DNA of 64,000 nucleotides from positions 597,221 through 661,220 of the forward strand of contig RDEW01000013.1 in the NCBI GenBank assembly GCA_011109175.1, given 5' to 3'. Made by a program: the position numbers and the translations under genes. This document shows, piece by piece, positions 1-11,186 of this stretch. Positions within the stretch are counted from its first letter, which is position 1. The number at the start of each line of letters is the position of its first letter. Source of the stretch: Dicyema japonicum (taxonomy: Eukaryota > Dicyemida > Rhombozoa > Dicyemidae). The notes under the pieces were generated by a model. That model was not told where the DNA came from. It saw only the letters and a list, made by a program, of their open reading frames with translations, and searched no databases.

Positions 1-660
1 AATGCGAAAAATTGTGTATGGGAAATCGGGAATCATCCCGTACTACAAACGTTTTACTGGCTATATATTGACTCATCTATTTCTATGCACGTTAATTAGT
101 TTGGTTTTACCGTGGTCTTGGGTTAAATAAATAAAAAAATCAAAATTTTCTATGCACGTGCCCCATGGGGGCCTCCGTGCCCATGGGACCACTAATTTTT
201 AATATTTCATACTACACTTAATGTTATTTATCTCACCTTAGGAAGAACTCGTACTTTATTTAAGGAATAAGAACACTCACGATGATCCGAGACATTAAAA
301 ATGTTCTTTACTTTTCGTTCTTATCTTTTGGTTTATGTTTGAGTCCAAAAGACAATCAGGTCCTTGATTCCGCTGAACTTACTTCTTTTAGATACTCAGC
401 AGTGCTCGCTGCTGAAACCGCGCGCAACGATGACTTGAGCAACTTCCCATTATAGAAAGTGTCCATGCACGCTAAATCCCAAGCAAGACGCCTCTCTTAG
501 CTCCATGTCATGTCTTTGCGCCATCCGGCCTCTTGCCACCACCTCTACTAAAACCGGCGTGTTCTAGATGGCAAGTAAAGCCGTCATGATTATCGAATTT
601 AATATTGCGTTACGAGGAAATCTCCAGACTCTCCGTCAGAATGACAGCGGATGTGGTCCT
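1..660. other. Gene-free repeat-derived stretch
   Basis: I see no coding region here. Positions 108–147 carry a tail reading ACCGTGGTCTTGGG followed by AAATA-type repeats. The same tail recurs near 25,918, so it is probably the 3' end of a dispersed LINE or SINE. A short C/G-rich block with two CCCATGGG-type palindromes lies at 160–190. Confidence 0.4.
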
Positions 661-770
661 TTCCTGTCAACTATCGTTCCAGACAGAGCTAAAGGGGGCC
701 AATTAAATATTAGGGGGGTCGAAAAAAGTAAAGGGGTCGACGAGTAAAAAAAGGCTGAGAACCCCTGCGC
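661..770. mobile_element. hAT-type transposon right end
   Basis: The sequence ends in GCTGAGAACCCCTGCG. On the other strand this begins CAGGGGTTCTCAGCC, the characteristic outer end of hAT elements (CAGNGGTTCTCAACC type). The preceding run of AGGGGGTCGAAAA and AAAGGGGTCGACGAG is also typical of hAT subterminal sequence. No transposase is recognisable next to it. Confidence 0.5.
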
Positions 771-2280
771 TAAAGGATGCGAAAATATAAGAAACTGGGA
801 TTACTCCAATATCTTTTTTCATTGTGGTCCGAATAGTCTATTGGAACATAACTTGGGTCACTATAAATCACAATTTCTTGGTTTTGATGATTTTATATAA
901 ATAATCACTTTAAGCTTTAAATCTTGATTTTTACTAACAAAATGACTGAACGCCATGGAAATGAAAGAAATTTAAATCATATAATCAAGTTTTCATGGCG
1001 AGGTGGCGACTTGTCTCGTTTCTTAATTGGACAAAAATTAAAAGAATTGTCTGGGTGTCAAATACAGGGATGTCTTGAAATTGGAGTTTGTTATGTTCAA
1101 CACCAGAGAAATTTTGATGTCATCATAATATAGTATTTTATTGTATAGTTATTTAATTTAAATTAATTTCACAGTCAATTGAATTTATCCTATTTGAATT
1201 TTTTAATATTATATTTATTAGATTGCATGTTAATTGCGTCTTTTATTTCATGAGCCCCAATTTTTTGAATAAGTGAAAGTTTTATGGCCAACTGGCCACC
1301 ACTGATCTATTTGGCTATTTTTACCTCCCAGCATAGGTCTTCTTTATATAAGGGTAACCACTTTACAACATCAAAATCATTATATTGTAGTTTTTCTAGT
1401 TAATAGTGTTGTGTATTGTCAGACATACGAGTTGAAGTCACATTATCGCAAGTTCACGCGCATTCCAAATACTCGACCCAAAGAGTCAAACCATTAAAAG
1501 TGACAGGACTTGTAATTAAGTCCCATAACTTTTATCCATGACTATCGAAATGTGAGAAACTCTACTGCCATGGCCTACATCCATTTGAAACACATTGGAC
1601 CTAACAGACTCGAGGCTTTCAAGGCCATTTATGAATTACCAATCACTCCCTACTCAAAACAGTAAAACTTTTTTTATTTAGAACAGACAATTCTAAGTAA
1701 AATTAGTTAACTATCTAAAATGAATTCATTGTTAATAATCAAACAAAAAAAGTATATACTCGATGTTAAGTTGGTATCTTAGCATAAATCTATAAGAAAA
1801 AAAAGAATTAACTACCAATGGGATCCATGTGATTGATATTTTTACCAAAGATTCAAGTATCTGGCACTATTTGTGTTATTTTTAAACGAATATCTCCTCA
1901 AATGGACACATCCAATCTGTTTCGTTCTTTATTTACAATTCGATGTAAAATGCTAAATCCGCATTCAACACAGTATGATGTCGGAAAATAGAGTAGCAAT
2001 TCTGTCCACAATTTTGGATAACTCTCACTTTCATATTTTGCCAAAAAATAACAGGTGATTGTGAATCATTATAATATAGTTTTAATTCTGGATTGAATTT
2101 TAGCATAATTAATTCTCTTAGGAACTCTCATTTTTGGAATAATCATTGCAAATTATAGGATGCAATTAGTCCTAAATATAATTTAAAATAACGACAACTA
2201 TTGTTTCTTTCAATACTATTTGTAAAAACAGTGTCAATCGTTTTTTTGTTTACGAAAAAAATCCTTTAATTTGTCAAAAT
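771..2280. other. AT-rich intergenic sequence
   Basis: No recognisable gene. A 69-codon open frame at 924–1133 (plus) resembles nothing I know and has no coding context. The stretch is mostly low-complexity A/T runs and may be the decayed interior of the hAT element whose end lies at about 2,684. Confidence 0.35.
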
Positions 2281-2684
2281 ACTCTAATGGTTAATCCTTT
2301 TTATTCGAATGTTTTCTTCTAAATGAACCAACAATTTGGAAGGTTTCATTGCATCATTTGATAATGACTTATAACACAGTAAGCATATGGTCTATTATCA
2401 AAAGAATTTTTTATAAATAAATCCAAATATTCATTTTTATATTGACGAATTTTTAATGTAGAAGGACTCATACACGAACAAAAACAAGCATGGTAATTTA
2501 AAAATTTTAAATAACGAAGGTTTACCATTTTAAAAATAGACTAACTTAATTTAAAATGAAAAAATAAATGTATTAAATTTATTTTCGACCCCCAAATATT
2601 TCATTTTTGACCACCTTACGATCGATGTGGATTGATTTTAAACTCCTGGGAATCGAATCGACCCCAGGTTGTGAACCGCTGCTT
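2281..2684 (-). mobile_element. hAT element 5' end with transposase N-terminus
   Basis: The outer end at 2,660–2,684 reads CAGCGGTTCACAACC on the minus strand, a hAT terminus. Inward on the minus strand an open frame (2,346–2,528) contains RQYKNEYLDLF and a degraded cysteine segment, NRPYAYCVI. These match the N-terminal BED-finger part of ZBED5/FAM200-type hAT transposases. The frame stops after 60 codons and no complete finger is left, so this is a relic. Confidence 0.5.
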
Positions 2685-3352
2685 TAGCGAACCCTTCTCC
2701 TATAATTATTCACGACGAATCATCTATTCTGCGAGGAAGGATAGGAAATTACCACATAGGGACCATCAAAGAAGTATTAGATCAATCACACCCAATGGAA
2801 GTATCCCAAGAATAAATACCATAACCACTACGAGTTATCTGTACAAAAAATCATGCCTAACAGAAGTAAAGAGTAAAATATTCACAATCAAAATCTATTC
2901 AGTCCCTTGTTCAACAAGCATCCTCTTCTCATATGACTTTGTCTTCCTTATGTAACCCATATTCCGGTTGATAAGCTCCACAATTGATGGATTAACTACC
3001 AAACTACTGTCAATCGGTATTGTTGCATAACTAGGAGACGAGTGCCCAAACAATGCCGTATGACTGTCATCCTCCTTCAATTCCTTTGTGAAAATCAGCC
3101 AACGTATCTTCTTTCCAACACATTCCTAATCTCCCACAGGAAATACTCGTTTGGCGGGAAAAAACGCCGATACATCTACTTCGGACTCCAACAGAGTATT
3201 CTTACCCTTCCAGTTATGTGGCTCACTAGGCAAGACAGTCGGCTCAGTAATACTGAGTAAGTTTACAGAAGAAATGGTGGGCATGTTTGTTGATCATGTA
3301 CTTTGAGTTCTAACAAGGTCTTCACATCTTCCCGATCACGTGGGTCACCAGA
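2685..3352 (-). other. Possible downstream exons, unassigned
   Basis: A minus-strand frame at 2,895–3,080 contains SYATIPIDSSLVV and looks codon-like. A neighbouring minus-strand stretch near 3,130–3,200 reads LLESEVDVSAFFPAKR in another frame. They could be 3' exons of the JADE-like locus just upstream or a separate decayed gene. I cannot assign a family or a confident splice path. Confidence 0.3.
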
Positions 3353-5130
3353 CTAAACAGAAAACTCAGTAGCATCGGGAGACAATACAGAAAAAATGGT
3401 GTGCATTTCAGTTCGATTACTGACCCGTTTTTGTCGCCTTTTAAACTGTTTGGCAATGGTGGAAGGAAATTGGCTGACGGAAGCAAGTTTGGTAGGTTCC
3501 TTGGTAGGTTCCGAGTCAGAAAGATCTGAGAACAACTCTGTGTAGGTTCTCTCTCCAGTGTCTACTTCCAGACCATCATAAGGAGTCACATAACGAGCAC
3601 TCACTGTCTCATAGTGGTTGTGACTGACTGGATTGGTGACCCTGTACATAAACAGGTTCCAGTCAGTCTCCACAAGCCCCGCCTTCTTACTTTCCCTTTT
3701 TCTCCACCAAGTAAGCCAGGTTGCGGACATATAATAATGGAGACCCTCACCGAGTCCAACTGCTGTCTAAACTTTATTGAACGCTTAATCACTCTGAACT
3801 GCCTTCTGTAGTACTCCCTCATCGGGTCACGTTCCTGTTTGAGTAAAGGACAAAAAAAGTTCGCCTAAAATTAATCCAACCCAAACAGTTCGTTTCAGCT
3901 TTCAATAGTCACAAATATCTCCCACCACCTTCAATGGAACAAATAATTTTTTCAGCTATGTCCTCCACGTGCACAAATTTGTGGAACTCCATCATAGACT
4001 GTCTGTTATCGACCTCCTCACGAGTTCTATTGGCGAAAGAGCTGCTGGAAACCATCTTACCATCCAGTTACATCCCCCTATTTCCAGTGAGGGATCTAAA
4101 ATCCCCCGTATGGACTTTACAGTACGCCTACAATAAGAAAAGAGCATACTCTTAGGCTCACATCACTCCTCTCCACCATAGTCAACATCTCTAGGCTGTG
4201 GCTGAAAGCACAGGACACATGGAAGGCAGTCTAACAAATCTCCACAGCACATTGTAGACAAACCCCCGACCGTTGTCGACAGAGGGAGCATCTGAAGCCA
4301 TACCGCTTGGATGGGATATCCGCCACCCCAACCACAGGTTCCATGAGCACGTGGTCAGCGACTGAGACTTCGGGGGTCCATAGAACACAGCTCAGGTGAA
4401 ACCAATTCTCCTTCCCGTCGGAGTTGTAGGCCCCTGTTTTGCCGCCACATAAAAAGCACGTGGGTTTGGTGACATTGGCGGCACAAGGAGCGCAAAAAAA
4501 GCGGTCCTCGGGGATGACTTGGAGTCCGTAGCATGCCTGGTGGATGGCCACGTTACAGCCATCACAGAAAACGATCTCATTTCCCTCCAAATTGGACGAC
4601 TGGAATGATAAAAACACTACATCAAGACACACAGCACAGACGACCTCCTCAGGAAGATCTTCATTGACTCGTTCTGTTAGATTTTTGTGCTGCATCAGGT
4701 CCCTACACTGCTCCTCCAAGGCTTCCATCACATCTTCAAATAAATTCGGCTCAATTTTCTCACTTTCTGCTTAAATTTAAATATATACTTTTGCTGCGAT
4801 TGTACTCGATGAGGAAAAGTTGGTCAAGACTGTCAATTTCATAGGTAGGGATGAAAAAATACTCCAATAGTTGTACGTTTGTCGGAGCTTGAAGTGTGGA
4901 TGGAGGTAGGTTAAGGGGTTTATGAACGAAATTTGAGGGTGTCGGGTTAAGATCGTTTGGAACCTGAACTCCTTTGTCGTACTTTGACTTCTATTTGTCC
5001 CCCAGATATACGTAATCGTTCTTATCAAAAGGCTGAGTGTCCATCTGTCGCATAGCACTAATATAGTCTTTGCGATGTAGTTCCACTTGGGCATTCTTGG
5101 AGAGCTTTTCCTTCTATACTGGCATCCCAC
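3353..5130 (-). pseudogene. JADE-like PHD/extended-PHD protein, apparently decayed
   Basis: JADE proteins are chromatin readers that act as scaffolds for HBO1 histone acetyltransferase. Read on the minus strand, this locus has in order: an N-terminal segment with RKDYISAM and YDKGVQVP (about 5,090–4,960); a PHD finger with CAVCLD, VFCDGCNVAIHQACYG and FFCAPC; an extended PHD with CFLCGG, WFHLSCVLWTPEV, CSLC, CLQCAVEIC and TAFHVSCAFSHSLEM; and a later segment resembling VRNLCYMV of JADE. Introns of 21–27 nt fit, for example 22 nt ending GTAG near 4,127–4,148 and a 21 nt in-frame intron inside the PHD. Several defects argue against function: in-frame TAG at 4,991–4,993 where the family has Trp, TAG at 4,231–4,233 inside the extended PHD, TGA at 3,909–3,911, a 22 nt intron at 3,729–3,750 ending AT instead of AG, and a frameshift near 3,700. 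BRPF is a less likely family. Identification is strong; the pseudogene call is moderate because assembly errors could mimic some lesions. Confidence 0.7.
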
Positions 5131-6229
5131 AGTGATAGAAAATATTTATTTATTTAGTATTTATTTATATTATTAATTATTATAAAACAAATAAAATAAA
5201 GTTATATAAAATCGGGGTAATAAGCAAACTATTTGGTAGTTGCATGTTAAGAGATATTGGTAGTTGGTAGTTTCTTAACTAACAAAAAAATAGACGTAGG
5301 CCTTGGCTTAACACAAATAAAAAAAGAATTATACCTACCCTTAACCATTACAGAGCTCATTCAGTCGCACTAAAAATGATCCTTGACTGGGTTTCCACTA
5401 ATGCTTGAATCAACAACTTCTGGGACGTCTTTCTCAGATCATTGATGGAAGTAAAGCTTTCTTACATCTGGGAGTACTTGCCATTTGTCATGCCTTCTTC
5501 GAGCTCACCATAAGGGTTTACAAGACTAATGAACAGAATCCCTATGCCTTTTCTGCCTTCTAAAAAACCAGAAGACGGATCTCTCCTACTATTCTCCAGG
5601 TCCGCCTTCAATTTCTCCACACATAAGATGTACCCGACGGTTCTTCAGTAGCCTCCGCTTTTGAGTGTCACTCTCCAGATATCGACCCTTTTCCTCACTT
5701 TCCGAATCCTAAAAATGTGTCTCCCGTCAATTCGGATGACAATTACGAACATCTACACCTCCTCCAACCCGATGTGGTGACTCCCCAACATCCCTATCGT
5801 TCCTTCTCATGCAGCTTGCAAATCCTCCTACGAAAAGGTACGACGTCCTTAGCTCCACGTTTTCCTTCCGAACAAGTTCTCCTGAAACATCAGAAAGTAA
5901 TTCCAGAGAGCTAAATGACTGGTCGATGAGGCATTTACTACGACATTGTCAAATAACGAGGTTCAATCTGCTATCTTCAAAAGTCAATAGTAGAAGACTT
6001 CGATGAATATCATGAATATTACAGGCTAATCCTGTTTCCTTTTGACTGCAGACTGTGAACATGATTGTGCATAGGGACTTACATGCTCGAGTATTCCGTT
6101 GACCGAATAAGCTTTTCTAATGTACATTCCTCGTTTCTAAAAATTTGTAAAAACTAGATATTTTCACGAGGACCTTTTAGTATATTGAGCTCTCATCTTT
6201 TTTTTTATCGGGGGTGATTAAATGTCAAA
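5131..6229 (-). other. Possible decayed coding stretch
   Basis: The minus strand at about 5,440–5,690 gives gene-like peptides in alternating frames, such as KLKADLENSRRDPSSG and GIGILFISLVNPYGELEEG, and further upstream YLESDTQKRRLLKNRR. No domain is recognisable. It lies upstream of the JADE-like locus on the same strand and may be its lost 5' part or an independent gene. The plus-strand frame at 5,717–5,914 is probably a shadow of this. Confidence 0.3.
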
Positions 6230-6430
6230 ATCGGAGTACGAAAGAAATGTGAATATTTTAGCTCTCGTGGAGACTTTTTGGACACGTCCTGAGGTTGGAC
6301 CCGAGGGATCTGACTAAGAACAGAAAAGCCTGAAACAAGCTAACTCTTTCTCTTGTCTTTTTTGCTGCACATGTGGGGCTATAAATATTATGGCTATCGT
6401 GAAAGTGCTAATAATATCAATAATATGTGC
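6230..6430 (+). mobile_element. LINE 3' end remnant
   Basis: The plus strand encodes a short LTKNRKA-stop C-terminus, then a 3' tail with GCTATAAATATTATGGCTAT and a run of AATAAT units. The same C-terminus and tail occur at 9,370–9,720 in a longer copy, so this is an internally deleted LINE end. Confidence 0.55.
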
Positions 6431-6844
6431 TATCCAGTAACACTATGATCCTTTTTCGTGCCGGCCTGGCACTGGGCGTCACCTAGACAAGTGGATCACA
6501 TGACGCCACTCTAATAGGAAGAGAGAAGAGGAAGAGACAAGCAAGCAGAAAACGTCAACCGATTAACCACGCAGCACCACATTGCGCCACGCGGCTAATT
6601 CAACTGGTTATTAATTAGAAACGAATCTGTCTACAGGTAAAGCATGGCTTGAAATTTTGAAAGGAATTCTAGAAGGGAATTTAATTCTAAGATCATATTC
6701 AGACGTACCACGTGGTCGAATAGCTTTAAATATTCCTGACTATACGACTGATGGATGGAAGAGTCATTCAACATATGATGATAAATATTAATGAAATATT
6801 CATGTACATATTCCTTCTATAAACTTATATAATCATCTATTACA
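6431..6844. repeat. Dispersed repeat fragment
   Basis: Positions 6,450–6,610 contain GTGCCGGCCTGGCACTGGG, GTGGATCACATGACGCCA and ACGCAGCACCACATTGCG. Related phrases recur at 18,366–18,610, 20,985–21,275 and 49,150–49,400, so this is a member of that dispersed family. The rest, to 6,844, is AT-rich with no gene. Confidence 0.5.
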
Positions 6845-7876
6845 TTAGTGAACCATGAGGGTTACACCACTTTTAAGCATTAGACTATACCTTAAATGAT
6901 TTTAATAGTTGTAATTAATCATTTTGGATGTGTGTTCTTAGAGAGATTGGAAGCGAAATCTGTCAAGGCTGAGAGATCCACGGGAGCGACGACGGTTCCA
7001 AAAAAGGCTCGGAATTCTAATCGTTTGTGGCATTGCTTACTGTCTCTTCGCAGGTAACATATGAATTGCTTCTTTTGTCCAAAAATAAATTTGATATCAT
7101 TTTTGACTGAATTTAAAAGTATAAATATTTATTATTTTAGATTATATTATGCCCACATGATTACAGACTAACCATGTCTGAATTTAAGAGGAAAGAGCAT
7201 TCATTACAAATCAAAGAACAAATAGTACGAGAGATAGTAAAGGATATTGAAAGCTTTCGAAAATATTTGAATCAGCTCAATAAAAACATTATTATAAGAT
7301 ATAATCGATTTGGTATCGACATTAGTTCACCAGGTCAGGAGCAACGTTCTCGATTTTTTACTCATTTGAAAAGCTACCCAACAGCCTCAGAAAATAAGAA
7401 AAGAATTATACTAAGATTTAAAAATGGTAGGCACAATTGTATCTCTGCGAACAATAACAACACATGGCCAAAGAAGGACTAAAATAAAGACCTCAAAAAC
7501 TCTCTTCTTAACGAAAACATGAAAAGGATAGATTACAATCGAGAATTTTTTAATTGAGAGAAGATGATTTTATTAAGCAAATTCTTGAAAAAAGTAGAAT
7601 TGTTGGGAAAATATACGTCTTTATTTTGGAGAAAACTAAATACAGCATATCAACCATAATATAATGCAACTGTAAAGTGTGGGGGAGGAAGTATCATGAC
7701 TTATTGATAAATAATGAATTTTTTCAAATATTGCGACATATAGAAGAATGTCTGCTCAAATTCGCAGAGAATCTGAATTTAAACCCAAATGAATAAGTAT
7801 TTTAACAAGAGCCCAAAACATACTTCAAAAATGAACAGAAAATGGATTGAAGATGATAATACAATATTCTTAAATG
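6845..7876 (+). mobile_element. Truncated Tc1-like transposon, copy 1
   Basis: The element starts with GTGAACCATGAGGGTTACAC. An open frame at 7,174–7,482 (MSEFKRKEHSLQ…) has the length and position of an N-terminal helix-turn-helix part. Downstream in broken frames are NATVKCGGGSIMTY (Tc1 VKHGGGSIMVWG motif) and, near 7,800–7,870, PKHTSKMNRKWIEDDNTIF (Tc1 DPKHTSK… motif). It ends abruptly at ATTCTTAAATGG, before the third catalytic residue, where an unresolved base (N at 7,878) and an antisense LINE begin. A near-identical copy lies at 10,085–11,050. Confidence 0.75.
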
Positions 7877-8295
7877 GNAGGGAGGTCCGGACTAATGGCG
7901 GATAGTACCAATTTTTCAAGAAGTTTTGATAATGTGCTGGTTAGGGTGATCGGCCTGCATAAAACAGGTCCATCCCGTTTTCCAGCTTTCAAAACTGATT
8001 TGATAACAGTTCTTCCAAATCTTGGGAATAATATTGTAGTTCGCGATAAAAGTCTTTTGGACAAATCCACGTCAACGAAGTTACTGAAGCCAGACCAATC
8101 AACTTTCCTATAGTTCTTTAATCTTTTCACTTCAGTCTGCAGTGTCCGGCGTCGTAGTAATCCTCTTGAACCATAACTCACTTCCATGAAGCAGAATGAT
8201 GTGATTGTGGTTACTGGAAACCATAACTCACTTCCATGAAGCAAGTCCTGATAAAGGGGGGGGGGCATAAACTTAAATCGAGAGATGTGCTGCAA
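7877..8295 (-). mobile_element. LINE reverse-transcriptase fragment
   Basis: A 141-codon minus-strand frame contains KRLKNYRKVDWSGF followed by KAGKRDGPVLCRPITLTST and LSKLLEKLV. This is the linker and the first RT blocks of a non-LTR retrotransposon, the usual SYRPISLLSTLSKLLEKL region. It is cut at 7,876 by the junction with the Tc1-like element. A phrase of ~23 bp (CCATAACTCACTTCCATGAA) occurs twice, near 8,172 and 8,221. Confidence 0.7.
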
Positions 8296-8429
8296 TCGGT
8301 GCTTCTTAATGGGTTTCTTGTGTGTAATTTAGAGTCATTCAAAATAATCATCCTCGACTGTCAGAGGACTGAGAAGCAAAACAAAGGTGGTGTCGCGAAT
8401 TAAGGTCGCCGCATATTAAAAAGTTCTTT

Positions 8430-9299
8430 AGTTCTGAAAGGAAGGGGTATATTTGGGGCATGATCCTTTTGGCGGAATGTATAAATTGATCAAATTAATC
8501 CATAGAGAAGGGAATAGTTGGATTTTGATGGCAATCTGTTCAATGGTATTGTCAGAACCCAAAAGCTCTGAAGTCCGTTGACTTACTTCCATGAAGGATT
8601 TATATATAAACATTATACTCTTATATCCATAAAACGTGATGAAAATTCTAATCTCAATTCCATAACTGTTTGCATATTCATGGACATTGGTAGGATTCGT
8701 AGAAAGAAAATTCACATAATGCGTCATATTTCTTTTTGCAGCTATAATTCCCACAACTTCAATTTCTTTTCAAAAGCAGTGATTTGGGAATAAATTTAGT
8801 GTATAAAATAATTACTTCCCTGCAGTTTCAAATTTAGGTCATTTAGATGCGAAGTTATATCCACAAAAATACCAATTTGGAAATGTTAACAATATTTCGG
8901 AGAAATATTCGAAATTCCCAAAAGCGTTGTTAAAAGAGAGATTTAAAGATTTTCTGCTACTGCAATTAGGCATTCTTTGATAAATTCGCTGTCTGTAAAT
9001 GATTTCATTCGTTTCGTAATTATCATTGTAATTTCGTAGCTGGTACGTGTGTCTTTTTTACAACTCAAATTATAGAAAAATGTCCAGTCTCTAATTTCCA
9101 TTAAGTGTGACTCTCCTGCAAACTTGAAATTTTCGTAATGCCAAGTTTCATAATGTCGCATGATGTTATAAAGTTTTGGGACAGCAACTTTATCGGAGCA
9201 TAGGTTTTCCATAAGAAATAGTCGAGTCCAATTTGCATTAAATGTAAGAGTTTGATCTTTCATTCTTTTCGAATAATTCGGCATTTTAATAGACAACAA
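8430..9299 (-). mobile_element. hAT transposase remnant, N-terminal part
   Basis: The minus-strand frame 8,943–9,299 contains FNANWTRLFLMEN, LYNIMRHYETWH and TRTSYEITMIITKRMKSFTD followed by EFIKECLIAVAE. This is the N-terminal region of GTF2IRD2/ZBED5/FAM200-type hAT transposases. Further downstream (8,428–8,930) the frame is broken and only scattered hAT-like peptide survives. Another hAT piece, the C-terminal domain, lies at 32,290–32,598. Confidence 0.7.
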
Positions 9300-9369
9300 A
9301 AAATTATTAACCGTGTGGAAATTTATTTAATTTTTAATAATAGGTAAAATAAATATAAAATATTTTACT

Positions 9370-9720
9370 AATTGGCCCGCGACTGTACACCAATGAGTCT
9401 CGAGATCATAAGCTCTTGTTGGAGACTCTTTTGACTCGTCCTTAGGTTGGACCCGACATCGAATATCGTCATGGAAGATTACCACTCCCCCATGTAAAAC
9501 GCTTTCGTGAAAGACCAAGAACAACTCTCCCGGTCGTTTTAAAAACGATTTTAAAGGCGTAAAGAAAACATTGGCATCTGGTGACGACCTGGACACACTG
9601 AGGGATCTTGCTAAGAACAGAAAAGCCTGAAACAAGCTAACTCTTTCTCTCATATTTTTTGCTGCACATGCGGGGCTATAAAAATTATGGCTCTCGTGAA
9701 AGTGCTAATAATAATAATTG
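9370..9720 (+). mobile_element. LINE C-terminus and 3' tail
   Basis: The plus strand encodes SFKNDFKGVKKTLASGDDLD, then TLRDLAKNRKA and a stop. This is the end of an RTE-like polyprotein, compare EDLDDLRAVARNRGG at 17,465–17,791. It is followed by a 3' tail, GCTATAAAAATTATGGCTCT, and AATAATAAT repeats. The 108-codon minus-strand frame over it is a shadow. Confidence 0.6.
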
Positions 9721-10084
9721 GGTCGCTAGGGACCATTTTCGACTCATGTTGTAGATAGACGAGGGAATTAGTTAGAAGAGCAAACCATAATGTCCGGATG
9801 TCTACCATTTTTATGACCAAAGTGGTTAATTGATATCACATGGGGTAAGTTGTGTCTTGTATTGATGAGTAGATGCAATACTGGAGAACATTGCTTTCAT
9901 GTTGGATCACTCAATGTCTAATCCTTTGGAATATCCACACATATGTTAACTTTCCCAGTAAGTTTTTGAATAGAATTGCTAGTCGTATTGACGTATAGTG
10001 AGAAATTCCTTGTTTGAAACGTATGTAATCTTATATACGTTCGAGAACTATCGATTCTGCTATATCAAAGGATATATCATGTAG
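9721..10084. other. Intergenic, no feature seen
   Basis: AT-rich sequence between a LINE tail and the second Tc1-like copy. I recognise no coding or structural signal. Confidence 0.4.
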
Positions 10085-11050
10085 TGAACCATGAGGGTTA
10101 CACCACTTTTAAGCATTAGACTATACCTTAAATGATTTTAATAGTTGTAATTAATCATTTTGGATGTGTGTTCTTAGAGAGATTGGAAACGAAATCCTGT
10201 CAAGGCTGAGAGATCCACGGGAGCGACGACGGTTCCAAAAAAGGCTCGGAATTCTAATCGTTTGTGGCATTGCTTACTGTCTTTTCGCAGGTAACATATG
10301 AATTGCTTCTTTTGTCCAAAAATAAATTTGATATCATTTTTGACTGAATTTAAAAGTATAAATAATTTATTATTTTAGATTATATTATGCCCACATGATT
10401 ACAGACTAACCATGTCTGAATTTAAGAGGAAAGAGCATTCATTACAAATCAAAGAACAAATAGTACGAGAGATAGTAAAGGATATTGAAAGCTTTCGAAA
10501 ATATTTGAATCAGCTCAATTAAAAACATTATTATAAGATATAATCGATTTGGTATCGACATTAGTTCACCCAGGTCAGGAGCAACCAAACAGCCTCGGAA
10601 AACAAGAAAAGTATTATACTAAGATTTAAAAATGGTAGGCATAATTGTATCTCTGCGAACAATAACAAACATATGGCGCAAAGAAGGACTAAAATAAGAG
10701 ACCTCAAAAATTCTCTTTTTAACGAAAACATGAGAAGGATAGATTCGTGAATTTTTTAATTGAGAAAGAAGATGATTTTATTAAGCAAATTCTTGAACAA
10801 AAAGTAGAATTGTTCGGGGAAAATATACGTCTTTATTTTGGAGAAAACTAAATACAGCATATCAACCATAATATAATGCAACTGTAAAGTGTGGGGGAGG
10901 AAGTATCATGACTTGTATTGATAAATAATGACTTTTCCAAATATTGCCACATATAGAAGAATGTTTGAATGAGTATTTCAACAAGGCCCAAAACATACTT
11001 CAAAAATGAACAGAAAATGGATTGAAGATGATAATACAATATTCTTAAAT
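10085..11050 (+). mobile_element. Truncated Tc1-like transposon, copy 2
   Basis: This is a near copy of 6,845–7,876, starting with the same GTGAACCATGAGGGTTACAC and running collinearly, with small indels and a ~30 bp deletion inside the N-terminal frame. The TVKCGGGSIMT and PKTYFKNEQK/SKMNRKWIEDD segments are recognisable in shifted frames. It ends at ATTCTTAAAT, within a few bases of the first copy's end, and is again joined to an antisense LINE piece. Confidence 0.75.
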
Positions 11051-11186
11051 TTCGGGAGTTTTGTCTCTTGAATTATGGGAACGTCAATCGTAAGTTTAGT
11101 CAAAAGAGAACGTAGTTCAAATAACTTCCCTCTTATTCCGTTGATGTTTAGTTGTAACACAGTGGTCAGTCTCTTGCTTACTTAGA
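11051..11186 (-). mobile_element. LINE endonuclease N-terminal fragment
   Basis: The minus strand encodes LQLNINGIRGKLFELRSLLT followed by IDVPIIQETKLP. This is the opening of an APE-type endonuclease of a non-LTR retrotransposon (NVNGLRGK…, IQETKL with the catalytic Glu). It breaks off at about 11,050 against the Tc1-like element. Confidence 0.7.

Noticed and set aside
4231-4233. Reassigned UAG codon (alternative genetic code)
   Set aside because: The other genes in the window use TAG and TAA as normal stops or have them only inside introns, and the same locus has further lesions; pseudogenisation is simpler.
5717-6006. Two overlapping plus-strand frames of 65 codons
   Set aside because: Serine/proline-rich with no domain; the minus strand here looks more gene-like.
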